Shown: positions 1-8,731 of the stretch, in pieces
How positions within the stretch are numbered: position 1 is the first letter of the stretch
How the letters are laid out: the number at the start of each line of letters is the position of its first letter
Assembly: GCA_050952085.1 (NCBI GenBank)
Contig: JBMNKH010000004.1
Span: 310,001 to 374,000 of the forward strand
Direction of reading: 5' to 3'
DNA length: 64,000 nucleotides
Origin: DTU015 sp012837895
Lineage (GTDB): Bacteria > Bacillota > Sulfobacillia > Fermentithermobacillales > Fermentithermobacillaceae
Made by a program: the position numbers and the translations under genes
The notes under the pieces: generated by a model
The model's database searches: none
What the model was told of the DNA's origin: nothing
Seen by the model: only the letters and a program-made list of their open reading frames with translations

Positions 1-435
1 CGCCACCCGGTATTCTGCTCCCTTGACGCTCTGTAGTGCTGCCGCTTCAAGCTTTTGGGTGCAAAGCTTGCACAAGTGTACGTTGGGGAGCACTTGCCTC
101 ACTTCGTGCTCTGAACCACATGCACTGCACCGGAATTGCTGTTCTTCAGGCTTCACAATGATCTGGTTGCCCGGGAATGTAAAGGACAACACCTGCCCAG
201 GATACAATCTGGCTTCTTCTCTCACTCTGGGAGGAATCAGCACTTTCCCAAGGGCGCCTACACGGCTTATATCCGGGCATTTGACGCAACCGATTTTGGG
301 ACAGCAAATGGTTATCTCAAACCCGTCCCAGTGGGCGCATACCTCTGTGCCGTTTTTCCACCCAAGTGTCCGGCGAATGGGTTTTGGAATAGTGACCCGC
401 CAGCCGGAATCAATGAAGCGCCTCCAAGTTTTCAT
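1..435 (-). CDS. AbrB/SpoVT-type regulator with zinc ribbon, partial at window edge
   Basis: Partial gene: 145 codons are open to the window edge with no stop. Residues about 9-45 (GWRVTIPKPIRRTLGW) and about 57-93 (GALGKVLIPPRVREEARL) each look like a swapped-hairpin AbrB DNA-binding domain, so the protein carries two copies. A CxxC...CxxC pair follows (CSACG at about 102-106, CKLC at about 121-124), which looks like a zinc ribbon. The ATG is preceded by GGGAG. It is the last visible gene of the leftward run after mtnA, 31 nt downstream of it. By family it should be a transition-state-type transcription factor; its targets are unknown. Confidence 0.75.
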   Translation of the reverse strand, partial: MKTWRRFIDSGWRVTIPKPIRRTLGWKNGTEVCAHWDGFEITICCPKIGCVKCPDISRVGALGKVLIPPRVREEARLYPGQVLSFTFPGNQIIVKPEEQQFRCSACGSEHEVRQVLPNVHLCKLCTQKLEAAALQSVKGAEYRVA

Positions 436-466
436 AATTGCTTCTCCCGGTCCTGCTCTTTCTCTT

Positions 467-1531
467 TCACTTTACCACTGAAGCTATGTTCTTCTCCAGA
501 GGAGGAAACACTGTTCCGTTTTCTGTAATGATTGCAGAGATGAGTTCTGCAGGCGTGATGTCAAACGACGGGTTAAACGCCCGGGCACCTGGCGGCGCTA
601 CCGCCTTGCCCATGAACTCCAGGATCTCTTTTTCAGACCGTTCCTCGACTTTTATCCCGCTACCGCTGGTCAAACTCAGGTCAAAAGTTGACACCGGCGC
701 GGCCACGTAAAACGGGATATTGTGGTGCTTGCACAAGCATGCCAGGCTGTATGTACCGATCTTGTTGGCCACGTCGCCGTTAGCGGCAATCCTGTCTGCG
801 CCCACCACAACAGCGCCTACCTTCCCGAGAGACATGACATAGCCTGCAGCGCTGTCTGCCAGCAAGGTTACACTGATCCCGTCTTGCATAAGCTCCCATG
901 CAGTAAGACGCGCCCCTTGAAGCCACGGCCTGGTTTCATTAGCGTAAACCATGGCAACTTTGTTCTCTGCCCACGCCTGCCTTATCACTCCCAGGGCCGT
1001 TCCCCATCCGCCGGTGGCCAGGGCTCCTGCATTGCAATGGGTCATAATGGTTGAACCCGCTCTTATGAGAGCTGCCCCGTTTACCCCGATTTTGCGGTTT
1101 GCCTCTATGTCTTCCAGCTCTATGCGGCGGGCTTCTGTCAGGGCAGCTTCAGCTGCGCCTGTTATTCCCTCCTGTGGGAGTACCAGAAGTGCCCTATCAA
1201 GCACCCGCTCAACAGCCCAGGAGAGGTTAACTGCAGTAGGCCTCGCAGAAGCCAGCATTGATGCAGCTTCCCTTAGAAATTGCGTTGCTGCCGCCAGGGT
1301 TTGACTGCTGTCGCCCGTGGAGCCAAACTCACCGGCCGCTTCAAATGCTGCCAAAGCCAGCCCGTAGCCCCCGCTTATGCCAATTGCCGGGGCCCCGCGC
1401 ACCACCATGTCAGTGATAGCTTGGGCAGTCTGCCTGTGATCGGTACACGTTACGTACTTCGCGTCCCCGGGCAAAAGCCGCTGGTCCAAGAGGGACAATA
1501 CACCTTCATCCCACTTTACGGCCTGTAACAT
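467..1531 (-). CDS. mtnA: S-methyl-5-thioribose-1-phosphate isomerase
   Basis: Methionine-salvage isomerase that converts methylthioribose-1-phosphate to methylthioribulose-1-phosphate. The family signature is clear: an N-terminal LLDQRLLPG segment, the catalytic-cysteine region THCNAGALATGG and the aspartate region VVVGADRIAANGD. The length of about 354 aa is usual. The start is taken as ATG 1531, 7 nt after AAAGGTGG; ATG 1537 and a TTG overlapping the mtnP stop are also possible. It follows mtnP directly, so the pair turns methylthioadenosine into the ketose phosphate. No later salvage genes are seen before the window edge. Confidence 0.93.
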   Translation of the reverse strand: MLQAVKWDEGVLSLLDQRLLPGDAKYVTCTDHRQTAQAITDMVVRGAPAIGISGGYGLALAAFEAAGEFGSTGDSSQTLAAATQFLREAASMLASARPTAVNLSWAVERVLDRALLVLPQEGITGAAEAALTEARRIELEDIEANRKIGVNGAALIRAGSTIMTHCNAGALATGGWGTALGVIRQAWAENKVAMVYANETRPWLQGARLTAWELMQDGISVTLLADSAAGYVMSLGKVGAVVVGADRIAANGDVANKIGTYSLACLCKHHNIPFYVAAPVSTFDLSLTSGSGIKVEERSEKEILEFMGKAVAPPGARAFNPSFDITPAELISAIITENGTVFPPLEKNIASVVK

Positions 1532-1545
1532 ATCCATGCCACCTT

Positions 1546-2355
1546 TCAAGACAACACTCTTTCCAGTTCTTCATGGCAAGAGCATTGAGCCTTGGTGGGG
1601 ATGTTCTCTATAATCTTCCGCATGAGATCTTTGAGTTTCTCATTGTGCTCCATGAACACCTTTGTGACTTCTTCAGCCGTTACCGGCTTTATGTCAGGCC
1701 TACCTTCAAGCCCCACATCGTAATCGGTCACCAGCGACACGTTCAGGTAGCACATTCCAAGCTCCCGGGCAAGCATCACTTCAGGGTACCCGGTCATGTT
1801 GATAACTTTCCACCCCAATGACGAAAACCATTTGGACTCAGCCCTGGTTGAGAACCTGGGGCCTTGGATTACCACCATGGTTCCGTCCTGATGGTAGCGT
1901 AAACCTAACTCCCCGGCTGCAGCGATACCTAGCTTCCGCAATTCATCGCAGTAGGGGTCTGCCGAGCTCAGGTGAACCGTCTTAGGTCCGTCATAGTACG
2001 TGTCTTTTCTGCCTGTAGTCCTGTCGACAAACTGGTCGCAGAACACAAAGTCGCCTGGATGCACGTCAGGCTGGAGGCTGCCCACTGCACACGGGCCCAG
2101 CACCCGCGATACCCCTAGCTGCTTCAGTGCCCACAAGTTAGCCCTGTAGTTTACCATGTGGGGTGGATACTGGTGCTTCTTGCCGTGCCTGGGCAGGAAC
2201 GCGATTTTCCTCCCTGCGATTGATCCAAGGGAAATCGCATCAGATGGATGCCCGTAAGGAGTGTTCACCGTTATTTCAGTTGCGTTATCAAGGAACTCAT
2301 AAAACCCTGTGCCGCCTATTACAGCTATCTCAGCCCTTTTGTCTGTGCAAGCCAT
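1546..2355 (-). CDS. mtnP: S-methyl-5'-thioadenosine phosphorylase
   Basis: Phosphorolyses methylthioadenosine, the by-product of polyamine synthesis, to adenine and methylthioribose-1-phosphate. PNP/MTAP family motifs visible in order are GGTGFYEF near the N-terminus, RHGKKHQYPP (phosphate and ribose region), GPRFSTRAES, and NMTGYPEV in the substrate pocket. The length of 269 aa is normal. ATG 2355 has GGGG 8 nt upstream. It ends right at mtnA and lies 20 nt behind rtcB, consistent with one transcript. Spermidine synthase (speE) at 57.2 kb would supply its substrate. Confidence 0.94.
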   Translation of the reverse strand: MACTDKRAEIAVIGGTGFYEFLDNATEITVNTPYGHPSDAISLGSIAGRKIAFLPRHGKKHQYPPHMVNYRANLWALKQLGVSRVLGPCAVGSLQPDVHPGDFVFCDQFVDRTTGRKDTYYDGPKTVHLSSADPYCDELRKLGIAAAGELGLRYHQDGTMVVIQGPRFSTRAESKWFSSLGWKVINMTGYPEVMLARELGMCYLNVSLVTDYDVGLEGRPDIKPVTAEEVTKVFMEHNEKLKDLMRKIIENIPTKAQCSCHEELERVLS

Positions 2356-2375
2356 ACCCGCTTCCCCTTTCTGGT

Positions 2376-3821
2376 TTAACCCTTGATGACCCCTAAAGGC
2401 CTTACCCTTGCCACTTTGGCCGCCAATCCGGCACGATGGGTGGCTTCAACTACGGTGCTTACATCTTTGTATGCGTCAGGAGCTTCTTCAACCAGCCCCT
2501 TCATGGTGGCGGATCTCACGAAAACACCCCTGCTTGCCAGCTCTTCCCTGAGTTCACCGGCAGTAATCGCCTTTCTCGCCTGTGTCCTTGAAAGCGCCCG
2601 GCCGGCTCCATGGCACGCAGACCCGAAGGAAAGCTTCATGGCAGTCTCGGTGCCCCTGAGAATGTAAGAAGCCCGGCCCATATCTCCGGGGATCAACACA
2701 GGCTGCCCCACTTGCCGGTATTTCCCAGGCACATGTTGGTGCCCTGGCCCAAACGCCCTGGTAGCGCCCTTCCTGTGGACCAACACTTTCCGGCTGTTCC
2801 CATCGACCACGTGTTCCTCGATCTTGCCGATGTTGTGGGCCACATCGTAGAGCATGTACATCCCCAGGCTTTCAGGCGTCTTTCCAAAGGTCTGACTCAC
2901 CGACTCCCTCACATAGTGGGCGAGGATCTGCCTGTTGGCCCAGGCGTAGTTAGCTGCGCTTGCCATGGCGGCGAAGTACTGCTTGCCTTCGTCAGATGCG
3001 ATGGGAGCGCAATCAAGCTGGCGGTCAGGGAGGGAAATACCGTATTTGGAGATTGCCCGGCGCATCACACGCAGGTAGTCGCTGCACACCTGGTGCCCAA
3101 GGCCCCTTGAGCCTGAGTGAACCCAGAACACCGCCTGGTCCTTGAAAAGCCCAAAGGTACGGGCCGCTTCTTCGTCAAAAATCTCCTCTACATAGCTCAC
3201 TTCTATGAAGTGGTTTCCCGAGCCCAAAGTGCCCAAACCATCGCTTCCGCGCTTAAGCGCCCTGTCGGACACATGGCCGGGGTCTGCACCGTCCATACAC
3301 CCGTTTTCCTCGCAGTGCTCCAGGTCCGAATCCCAGCCGTAGCCGTTTCTTACCGCCCAGCCCGCCCCTTCTGTCAGCACTTGGGCAAGTTGTTTCCGGG
3401 AAAGGCGGATCGATCCTGTCTTGCCTACACCTGTGGGGATATTGGCAAACAGCTTGTTCACCAGCTCTTCCTGGCGCTTCATCACATCGTCCCGGGTCAG
3501 GTTTGACACCATTATCCTTACGCCGCAGTTGATGTCGTAACCTATCCCGCCTGGGCTCACAACCCCGCTGCTCATGTCAGTTGCCGCAACCCCGCCTATG
3601 GGAAAGCCATATCCTTCATGGATATCAGGCATTGCCAATGATGCCTGCAAGATACCTGGGAGATGAGCTACGTTCCTCACCTGATCTATGGCCTTTGTCC
3701 CTTCTAAATCCTTAAGTATCTCTTCAGTGGCAAAAATAGCGCCGTCTACCTTCATGCCCCCTGACTTGGGCATAATCCACTGGCATTCCCGCCCTTGAAC
3801 CATCTTGAGGTTTGTTGCCAT
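2376..3821 (-). CDS. rtcB: RNA-splicing ligase RtcB
   Basis: GTP- and Mn-dependent RNA ligase joining 2',3'-cyclic phosphate (or 3'-phosphate) ends to 5'-OH ends. Metal-binding motifs are present: GGIGYDINCGVR (Cys99), GNHFIEV (about 202-208) and HSGSRGLGH (about 235-243). The guanylylated histidine sits in SACHGAGR as His404, the same number as in the archaeal enzyme. At 481 aa it is full length. ATG 3821 follows AGGGG. The archease gene is 42 nt upstream. In bacteria the pair is usually a damage-inducible RNA-repair module; here it appears co-transcribed with gyrA. Confidence 0.96.
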   Translation of the reverse strand: MATNLKMVQGRECQWIMPKSGGMKVDGAIFATEEILKDLEGTKAIDQVRNVAHLPGILQASLAMPDIHEGYGFPIGGVAATDMSSGVVSPGGIGYDINCGVRIMVSNLTRDDVMKRQEELVNKLFANIPTGVGKTGSIRLSRKQLAQVLTEGAGWAVRNGYGWDSDLEHCEENGCMDGADPGHVSDRALKRGSDGLGTLGSGNHFIEVSYVEEIFDEEAARTFGLFKDQAVFWVHSGSRGLGHQVCSDYLRVMRRAISKYGISLPDRQLDCAPIASDEGKQYFAAMASAANYAWANRQILAHYVRESVSQTFGKTPESLGMYMLYDVAHNIGKIEEHVVDGNSRKVLVHRKGATRAFGPGHQHVPGKYRQVGQPVLIPGDMGRASYILRGTETAMKLSFGSACHGAGRALSRTQARKAITAGELREELASRGVFVRSATMKGLVEEAPDAYKDVSTVVEATHRAGLAAKVARVRPLGVIKG

Positions 3822-3863
3822 TCAAATCACGCCCCTTTGACAGCTTGGCCCTGTAATACATTC

Positions 3864-4289
3864 TCAAACATCGAAAGTAACCCAGGCTTCTGCGGGAGTG
3901 AGATGCAATCCGTGAAACGTAGCAGCCTTTATCTGGAGGTTCACCCTTGCCTGCACGTGGGATACGTGCGCCCCGCATAGCACCGAATCGAGGCGCACCT
4001 CTTCCCCATCCTGGCCTGGTTCAACCCTAATCTGCTCTATTCCCGCCATCACCAGGCCATCTGTGTCAAACAGGACCAGTTGTTCGTTGAGGAAAGCTAC
4101 CAGAAGGTCTTCCATATCCATGCCTGTTACTTCGATGTGCCATTTATGTAAAGCAGGGATTTGGGCTTCGCCAAACATCAGAAACCACATTGCCTTGGAC
4201 ATTTCTGAAAACACATCTTCGAAGCCTGAGCCCCACGCCTTTACCCTTACGTCTGCAACATGATCGGCAACCAGGAATCCCCGGGACAC
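3864..4289 (-). CDS. Archease, RtcB activator
   Basis: Small acidic protein of the archease family (about 141 aa) that promotes RtcB guanylylation and multiple turnover. It is recognised from the HVADVRVKAWG start, the DMEDLLVAFLNEQLVLFD core and the acidic character; family metal ligands are Asp/Glu residues of this kind. The preferred start is GTG 4289, about 9 nt after GAGGG. A TTG at 4295 overlapping the gyrA stop is the alternative. It abuts gyrA, and rtcB lies directly downstream, so function and context agree. Confidence 0.9.
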   Translation of the reverse strand: MSRGFLVADHVADVRVKAWGSGFEDVFSEMSKAMWFLMFGEAQIPALHKWHIEVTGMDMEDLLVAFLNEQLVLFDTDGLVMAGIEQIRVEPGQDGEEVRLDSVLCGAHVSHVQARVNLQIKAATFHGLHLTPAEAWVTFDV

Positions 4290-4291
4290 AC

Positions 4292-6721
4292 TCAATCACC
4301 CTCAATAATGCTGCATGCTGACAGCCGGTCATTCTCCTCTATTTTCATTAGCCTTACGCCCAGGGTATTCCTCCGGGCAACCTTGACCTCTGACAGCTTT
4401 ATCCGTATGGCTATGCCTTCAGCCGTTATGAGCAGCGCTTCTTCATCTTCCGGGTTGACAACACGCATGATTGCCAGGTTCCCGCCTTTTGCAGACTTCT
4501 TGATAGCCAGGACGCCTTTCCCGCCCCTTCCCTGGAGAGGGAAATCGCTTACTTCACTTAGTTTCCCGTAACCCTGTTCAGTCACGAGCAGCACCCTGGA
4601 ATCAGGTGCAACAGGGTCGGCACCGATGACGAAGTCACCTTTATCAAGCCTGATAGCTATTACCCCTGTAGCTGTCCTGCCCATAGGCCTTACATCATCG
4701 ACCTTCATTCTTATGGCCTTTCCGAAATGGGTACCTATGAGGATTTCATCCCCGTCCTGGGCAAGCCTTGCAAGGATCAAAGCATCCCCTTGGCGGAGGC
4801 TAATAGCTCTCAGCCCGGTTTTCCTCCGGCTTAAGTATTCAGAAAACGGGGTCCGCTTGCACATTCCCTTCTTTGTGACGAAGAAAAGATCCCCTGCCTC
4901 TTCCACGTTTTCAGGGGCAGGAATGAGTGCTGTAACCCGCTCGTCTTTCTCGAGGGAAACCAGTTTGGACACGAGATGGCCTTTGGCCTGCTTGCTTGCT
5001 TCAGGTATATCAAATACCCTTAGCCAATATGCTTTGCCGTGTGTGGTGAACAAGACCAAGGAATCCCGGGTGGTAACGGACACAACCTTTTCAACCCAGT
5101 CTTCGTCCCGCGTCTGCATGGCTGTGGCGCCTAATCCGCCTCTCCGCTGGCTCCTGTACGCGTTAAGAGGCATTCTCTTGATGTATCCCATGCCTGTGAG
5201 AATCACGGAAACTTCCTGTTCAATTATGAGTTCCTCATCTGAAATCTCAACTGCCTTGGCCACGATCTTGGTGCGTCTTGGGTCTGCATAAGCCGCTTTG
5301 ACATCTTCCAGGTCTTTCTTGATTATGCCTAATATCATTTTCTCAGAGCTTAAGACAGCCCTTAAGTACTCGATTTCCTTAAGCAGCGCCTGGCGCTCTT
5401 CCAGGATTTTTTCCCTTTCCAAGCTTGTAAGCCGCTCGAGCCTCATATCCAAGATCGCCTTAGCCTGGATCTCGTCCAGCAGGAATCTTTCCATCAGCCT
5501 GGTGCGGGCTTCCGCCCCGTTCTGTGAACTCCTGATAATGGCGATCACTTCATCGAGGTTGGCCAGGGCGATTTCCAAGCCTGCAAGGATATGTTCCCGT
5601 TCTTCAGCTTTTCTCAGTTCGTACCTGGTCCGCCTTGCAATGACCTCTTCCCGGTGCATGATGTAGTGGGAAAGCATGCCCTTGAGGTCGAGCACTCTAG
5701 GACGCCCGTCAACCAAAGCGAGCATTATGCCTCCGAAACTTGTCTCCAGGGTCGTGTACTTGAAAAGTTGGTTAAGCACCACTTCTGCCTCTACATCTTT
5801 TCTTACCTCGATAACTACTCTGAGACCGCTCTTGTCGCTTTCATCCCTCAGGTCTGTTATTCCCTGGATCTTCCTGTCCCTCACCAGATCAGCAATGGTC
5901 TTGATAAGCTTAGACTTGTTCACCTGGTAGGGCAGCTCATCTATTACAATGCGCTGCCTTCCGTTCTTTTGCGTTTCTATCTTGGTCTTTGCCCTGACTT
6001 TCATTACGCCCCTGCCTGTGGTGTACATGGATTTAATGGGCTCCAGGCCGACAATGATACCGCCTGTGGGAAAGTCAGGCCCCTTGATGTATTCCATGAG
6101 GTCAAGGGAACTGAGATCAGGGTTGTCAATCAGAGCTATCAGCGCATCCACTGTTTCCCCAAGGTTATGGGGAGGGATATTGGTGGCCATTCCGACTGCA
6201 ATCCCTGAAGATCCGTTAATCATGAGATTCGGGACCCTCGACGGCAGCACAACCGGTTCTTTGAGAGAGTCGTCAAAGTTAGGCGCAAAATCAACTGTTT
6301 CCTTATCAAGGTCCCTGAGAAGTTCGCCGGCAATCTTAGTTAACCTGGCTTCAGTGTACCTCATAGCCGCCGGCGGGTCGCCGTCTATTGAGCCGAAGTT
6401 ACCGTGGCCATCAACAAGAGGATAACGCATGTTAAACGGCTGGGCCATTCTGGCAAGGGCATCGTATATGGCTTGGTCGCCGTGGGGATGATACTTACCC
6501 ATGGTCTCGCCCACCAAGCGCGCGCACTTTTTGTGAGGCTTGTCATGGCGCGTGCCCAGCTCATCCATGGAGTAGATTATCCTTCTCTGGGCCGGTTTGA
6601 GCCCGTCACGCACATCTGGAAGGGCGCGGGACACTATGACGCTCATTGAGTAGTCGATGTACGATCGTTTCATCTCGTCTTCTATAGGCGCGGGTACGAG
6701 TCTCTGGGCAATGTCTGTCAT
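4292..6721 (-). CDS. gyrA: DNA gyrase subunit A
   Basis: Breakage-reunion subunit of type IIA topoisomerase; with GyrB it introduces negative supercoils. Catalytic Tyr122 lies in AAMRYTEARL. The GyrA box is present as QRRGGLG in the C-terminal pinwheel, which supports gyrase rather than topoisomerase IV. Length is 809 aa. ATG 6721 follows AGGAGG by 8 nt; an in-frame TTG two codons earlier is less likely. The quinolone-determining stretch reads HPHGDQAIYD, so position 83 is Gln instead of the usual Ser, Thr or Ala, while Asp87 is kept. It is 18 nt downstream of gyrB. Confidence 0.98.
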   Translation of the reverse strand: MTDIAQRLVPAPIEDEMKRSYIDYSMSVIVSRALPDVRDGLKPAQRRIIYSMDELGTRHDKPHKKCARLVGETMGKYHPHGDQAIYDALARMAQPFNMRYPLVDGHGNFGSIDGDPPAAMRYTEARLTKIAGELLRDLDKETVDFAPNFDDSLKEPVVLPSRVPNLMINGSSGIAVGMATNIPPHNLGETVDALIALIDNPDLSSLDLMEYIKGPDFPTGGIIVGLEPIKSMYTTGRGVMKVRAKTKIETQKNGRQRIVIDELPYQVNKSKLIKTIADLVRDRKIQGITDLRDESDKSGLRVVIEVRKDVEAEVVLNQLFKYTTLETSFGGIMLALVDGRPRVLDLKGMLSHYIMHREEVIARRTRYELRKAEEREHILAGLEIALANLDEVIAIIRSSQNGAEARTRLMERFLLDEIQAKAILDMRLERLTSLEREKILEERQALLKEIEYLRAVLSSEKMILGIIKKDLEDVKAAYADPRRTKIVAKAVEISDEELIIEQEVSVILTGMGYIKRMPLNAYRSQRRGGLGATAMQTRDEDWVEKVVSVTTRDSLVLFTTHGKAYWLRVFDIPEASKQAKGHLVSKLVSLEKDERVTALIPAPENVEEAGDLFFVTKKGMCKRTPFSEYLSRRKTGLRAISLRQGDALILARLAQDGDEILIGTHFGKAIRMKVDDVRPMGRTATGVIAIRLDKGDFVIGADPVAPDSRVLLVTEQGYGKLSEVSDFPLQGRGGKGVLAIKKSAKGGNLAIMRVVNPEDEEALLITAEGIAIRIKLSEVKVARRNTLGVRLMKIEENDRLSACSIIEGD

Positions 6722-6739
6722 GCGCAAACCCTCCTCTTG

Positions 6740-8659
6740 TTATCCGATGGTGTCAAGGTTCTTAACCAGGTGGGCGTTCTCCTGGATAAACTCACGCCTT
6801 GGCTCAACCTTGCTGCCCATAAGGATTGTAAATATCTCATCGGCCGCCATAGCGTCCACCACCGCTACCCTCCTCAGCGTCCGGGTTTCAGGATCCATAG
6901 TGGTACTCCACAACTGTTCAGGGTTCATCTCACCCAAACCTTTGTACCGCTGTACTGAGTAATTGGATCCCTTGATTTCCTCCAGGTGTGCCGCAAGTTC
7001 CTCATCTGAATAGAAATACTTCTCTGACCTGCCGCTCCTCACAAGGTACAAAGGAGGTTCTGCAATATACAGGTAGCCTTCGTCGATAAGTCCGGGCATA
7101 TATCTGAAGAAGAAGGTAAGCAGCAGCGTCCTGATATGGCTTCCGTCTACGTCAGCGTCAGTCATGATTATGATCTTGTGGTATCTTGCCTTGGTTATGT
7201 CGAAGTCATCGCTGAACCCTGTGCCAATGGCAGTGATAAGCGCCCTGATGTCTTCATGGGCCAGTGCCCTGTCAGGCCGTGCTTTTTCAACGTTGAGGAT
7301 TTTCCCCTGCAGCGGCAGCACTGCCTGGAACTGCCTGTCCCTGGCCTGTTTAGCTGACCCGCCTGCTGAAATGCCCTCTACCAGGAACAGCTCACACTCA
7401 CTGGCATCCCGGGATATGCAATCGGTTAGTCTACCTGGCAGTGACGTCACCTCAAGCGCGCTTTTCCTCTTGGTGAGCTCCCTTGCCTGGCGGGCAGCTT
7501 CCCGCGCCCTTGCCGACACAATTGCCTTTTGGGCGATGGTCTTGGCAACGTCTGAGTGTTCCTCAAAGTACTCATTGAGGATTTCGGTCACAACTGCCTG
7601 GACTGCTCCTGCAACTTCAGAGTTCCCGAGCTTGGTCTTGGTCTGCCCTTCAAACTGGGGATCCCGCAGTTTTGCGTGGAGCACGGCTACTATGCCTTCA
7701 CGGATATCTTCGCCTGCAAGGTTGGAGTCATTTTCTTTCAAGACACCTGATTGCCTGGCCTGTTCGTTGATAACCCGGGTGAGCGCTGTTTTGAAGCCTG
7801 ATTCATGGGTTCCGCCTTCCTGGGTTCTTATGGTATTGGCAAATGATTGCACATTCTCGATGTATGAGTCGTTGAACTGGAAGGCAAATTCAACGTCCAG
7901 GTCATCCCTTGAAGCTTTGCCGTAAACAGGCTCAGGATGCAGGATGTCTTTGTTCCTGTTCAGCGCTTTCACGAACTCAATCAGCCCGCCGTCAAACCTA
8001 TACTGAACCTTTTGGCCGGTGCGTTCATCGTAAAGGTTCATCTCAAGCCCGCTGTTAAGGTATGCAAGTTCTCTCAATCTACGGGCAACTGTGTTGAAAT
8101 CAAACTCGACCTTCTCGAAAATCTTAGGATCAGGCTTGAACCTCACGTATGTGCCGGTGTCGTCAGAGTCTCCCAGGCGTTTTAGAGGCACTACGGTCTT
8201 TCCCCGTTCAAACTTCATGTAATACAGGCCGCCGCCTTGTTTTACCTTAACCTCAAGCCACTCGGACAGCGCGTTCACCACTGAAACGCCTACGCCATGG
8301 AGTCCTCCTGATACCTTGTAGCCGCCCCTGCCGAACTTTGACCCGGCATGCAGCCTTGTAAGCACTACTTCCACTGCAGGAAGCCCTACTTCAGGCTGAA
8401 TCCCAACAGGTATGCCCCGGCCGTTATCTGCACACGATACAGAACCATCTTTCAGCAGGACAACGTCTATCCGGTCGCAAAAACCGTTAAGCGATTCATC
8501 CACACTGTTATCAACAACTTCAAACAGGATATGATGAAGCCCTCTTTCAGATGTTGAACCGATATACATGCCGGGCCTTCTGCGCACCGCCTCAAGCCCT
8601 TCGAGCACTTGTATATCTTTAGCAGTATAAACTTGTTTTTCTTCTCCGAATTCTTTCAA
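6740..8659 (-). CDS. gyrB: DNA gyrase subunit B
   Basis: ATPase subunit of DNA gyrase. GHKL ATP-binding motifs are visible: EVVDNSVDES, DNGRGIPVG and GGLHGVGVSVVNALS. The TOPRIM part has LVEGISAGGSAKQARDR and the DADVDGSHIRTLLL metal motif. The C-terminal QRYKGLGEMNPEQLW segment is also typical. Length is 639 aa. The start is TTG 8659, 7 nt after GAGGTGG; an upstream TTG would place the ribosome-binding site inside the coding region. It lies 72 nt downstream of the DUF721 gene, a gap that could hold a promoter, but no convincing -35/-10 pair was found. Confidence 0.97.
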   Translation of the reverse strand: MKEFGEEKQVYTAKDIQVLEGLEAVRRRPGMYIGSTSERGLHHILFEVVDNSVDESLNGFCDRIDVVLLKDGSVSCADNGRGIPVGIQPEVGLPAVEVVLTRLHAGSKFGRGGYKVSGGLHGVGVSVVNALSEWLEVKVKQGGGLYYMKFERGKTVVPLKRLGDSDDTGTYVRFKPDPKIFEKVEFDFNTVARRLRELAYLNSGLEMNLYDERTGQKVQYRFDGGLIEFVKALNRNKDILHPEPVYGKASRDDLDVEFAFQFNDSYIENVQSFANTIRTQEGGTHESGFKTALTRVINEQARQSGVLKENDSNLAGEDIREGIVAVLHAKLRDPQFEGQTKTKLGNSEVAGAVQAVVTEILNEYFEEHSDVAKTIAQKAIVSARAREAARQARELTKRKSALEVTSLPGRLTDCISRDASECELFLVEGISAGGSAKQARDRQFQAVLPLQGKILNVEKARPDRALAHEDIRALITAIGTGFSDDFDITKARYHKIIIMTDADVDGSHIRTLLLTFFFRYMPGLIDEGYLYIAEPPLYLVRSGRSEKYFYSDEELAAHLEEIKGSNYSVQRYKGLGEMNPEQLWSTTMDPETRTLRRVAVVDAMAADEIFTILMGSKVEPRREFIQENAHLVKNLDTIG

Positions 8660-8731
8660 ACTAAGCCCACCTCGCAATAGATTCTAGCACAATTTCTATA
8701 TCGAATCGATGTTCGGCTGCCGGCAAGGCCG

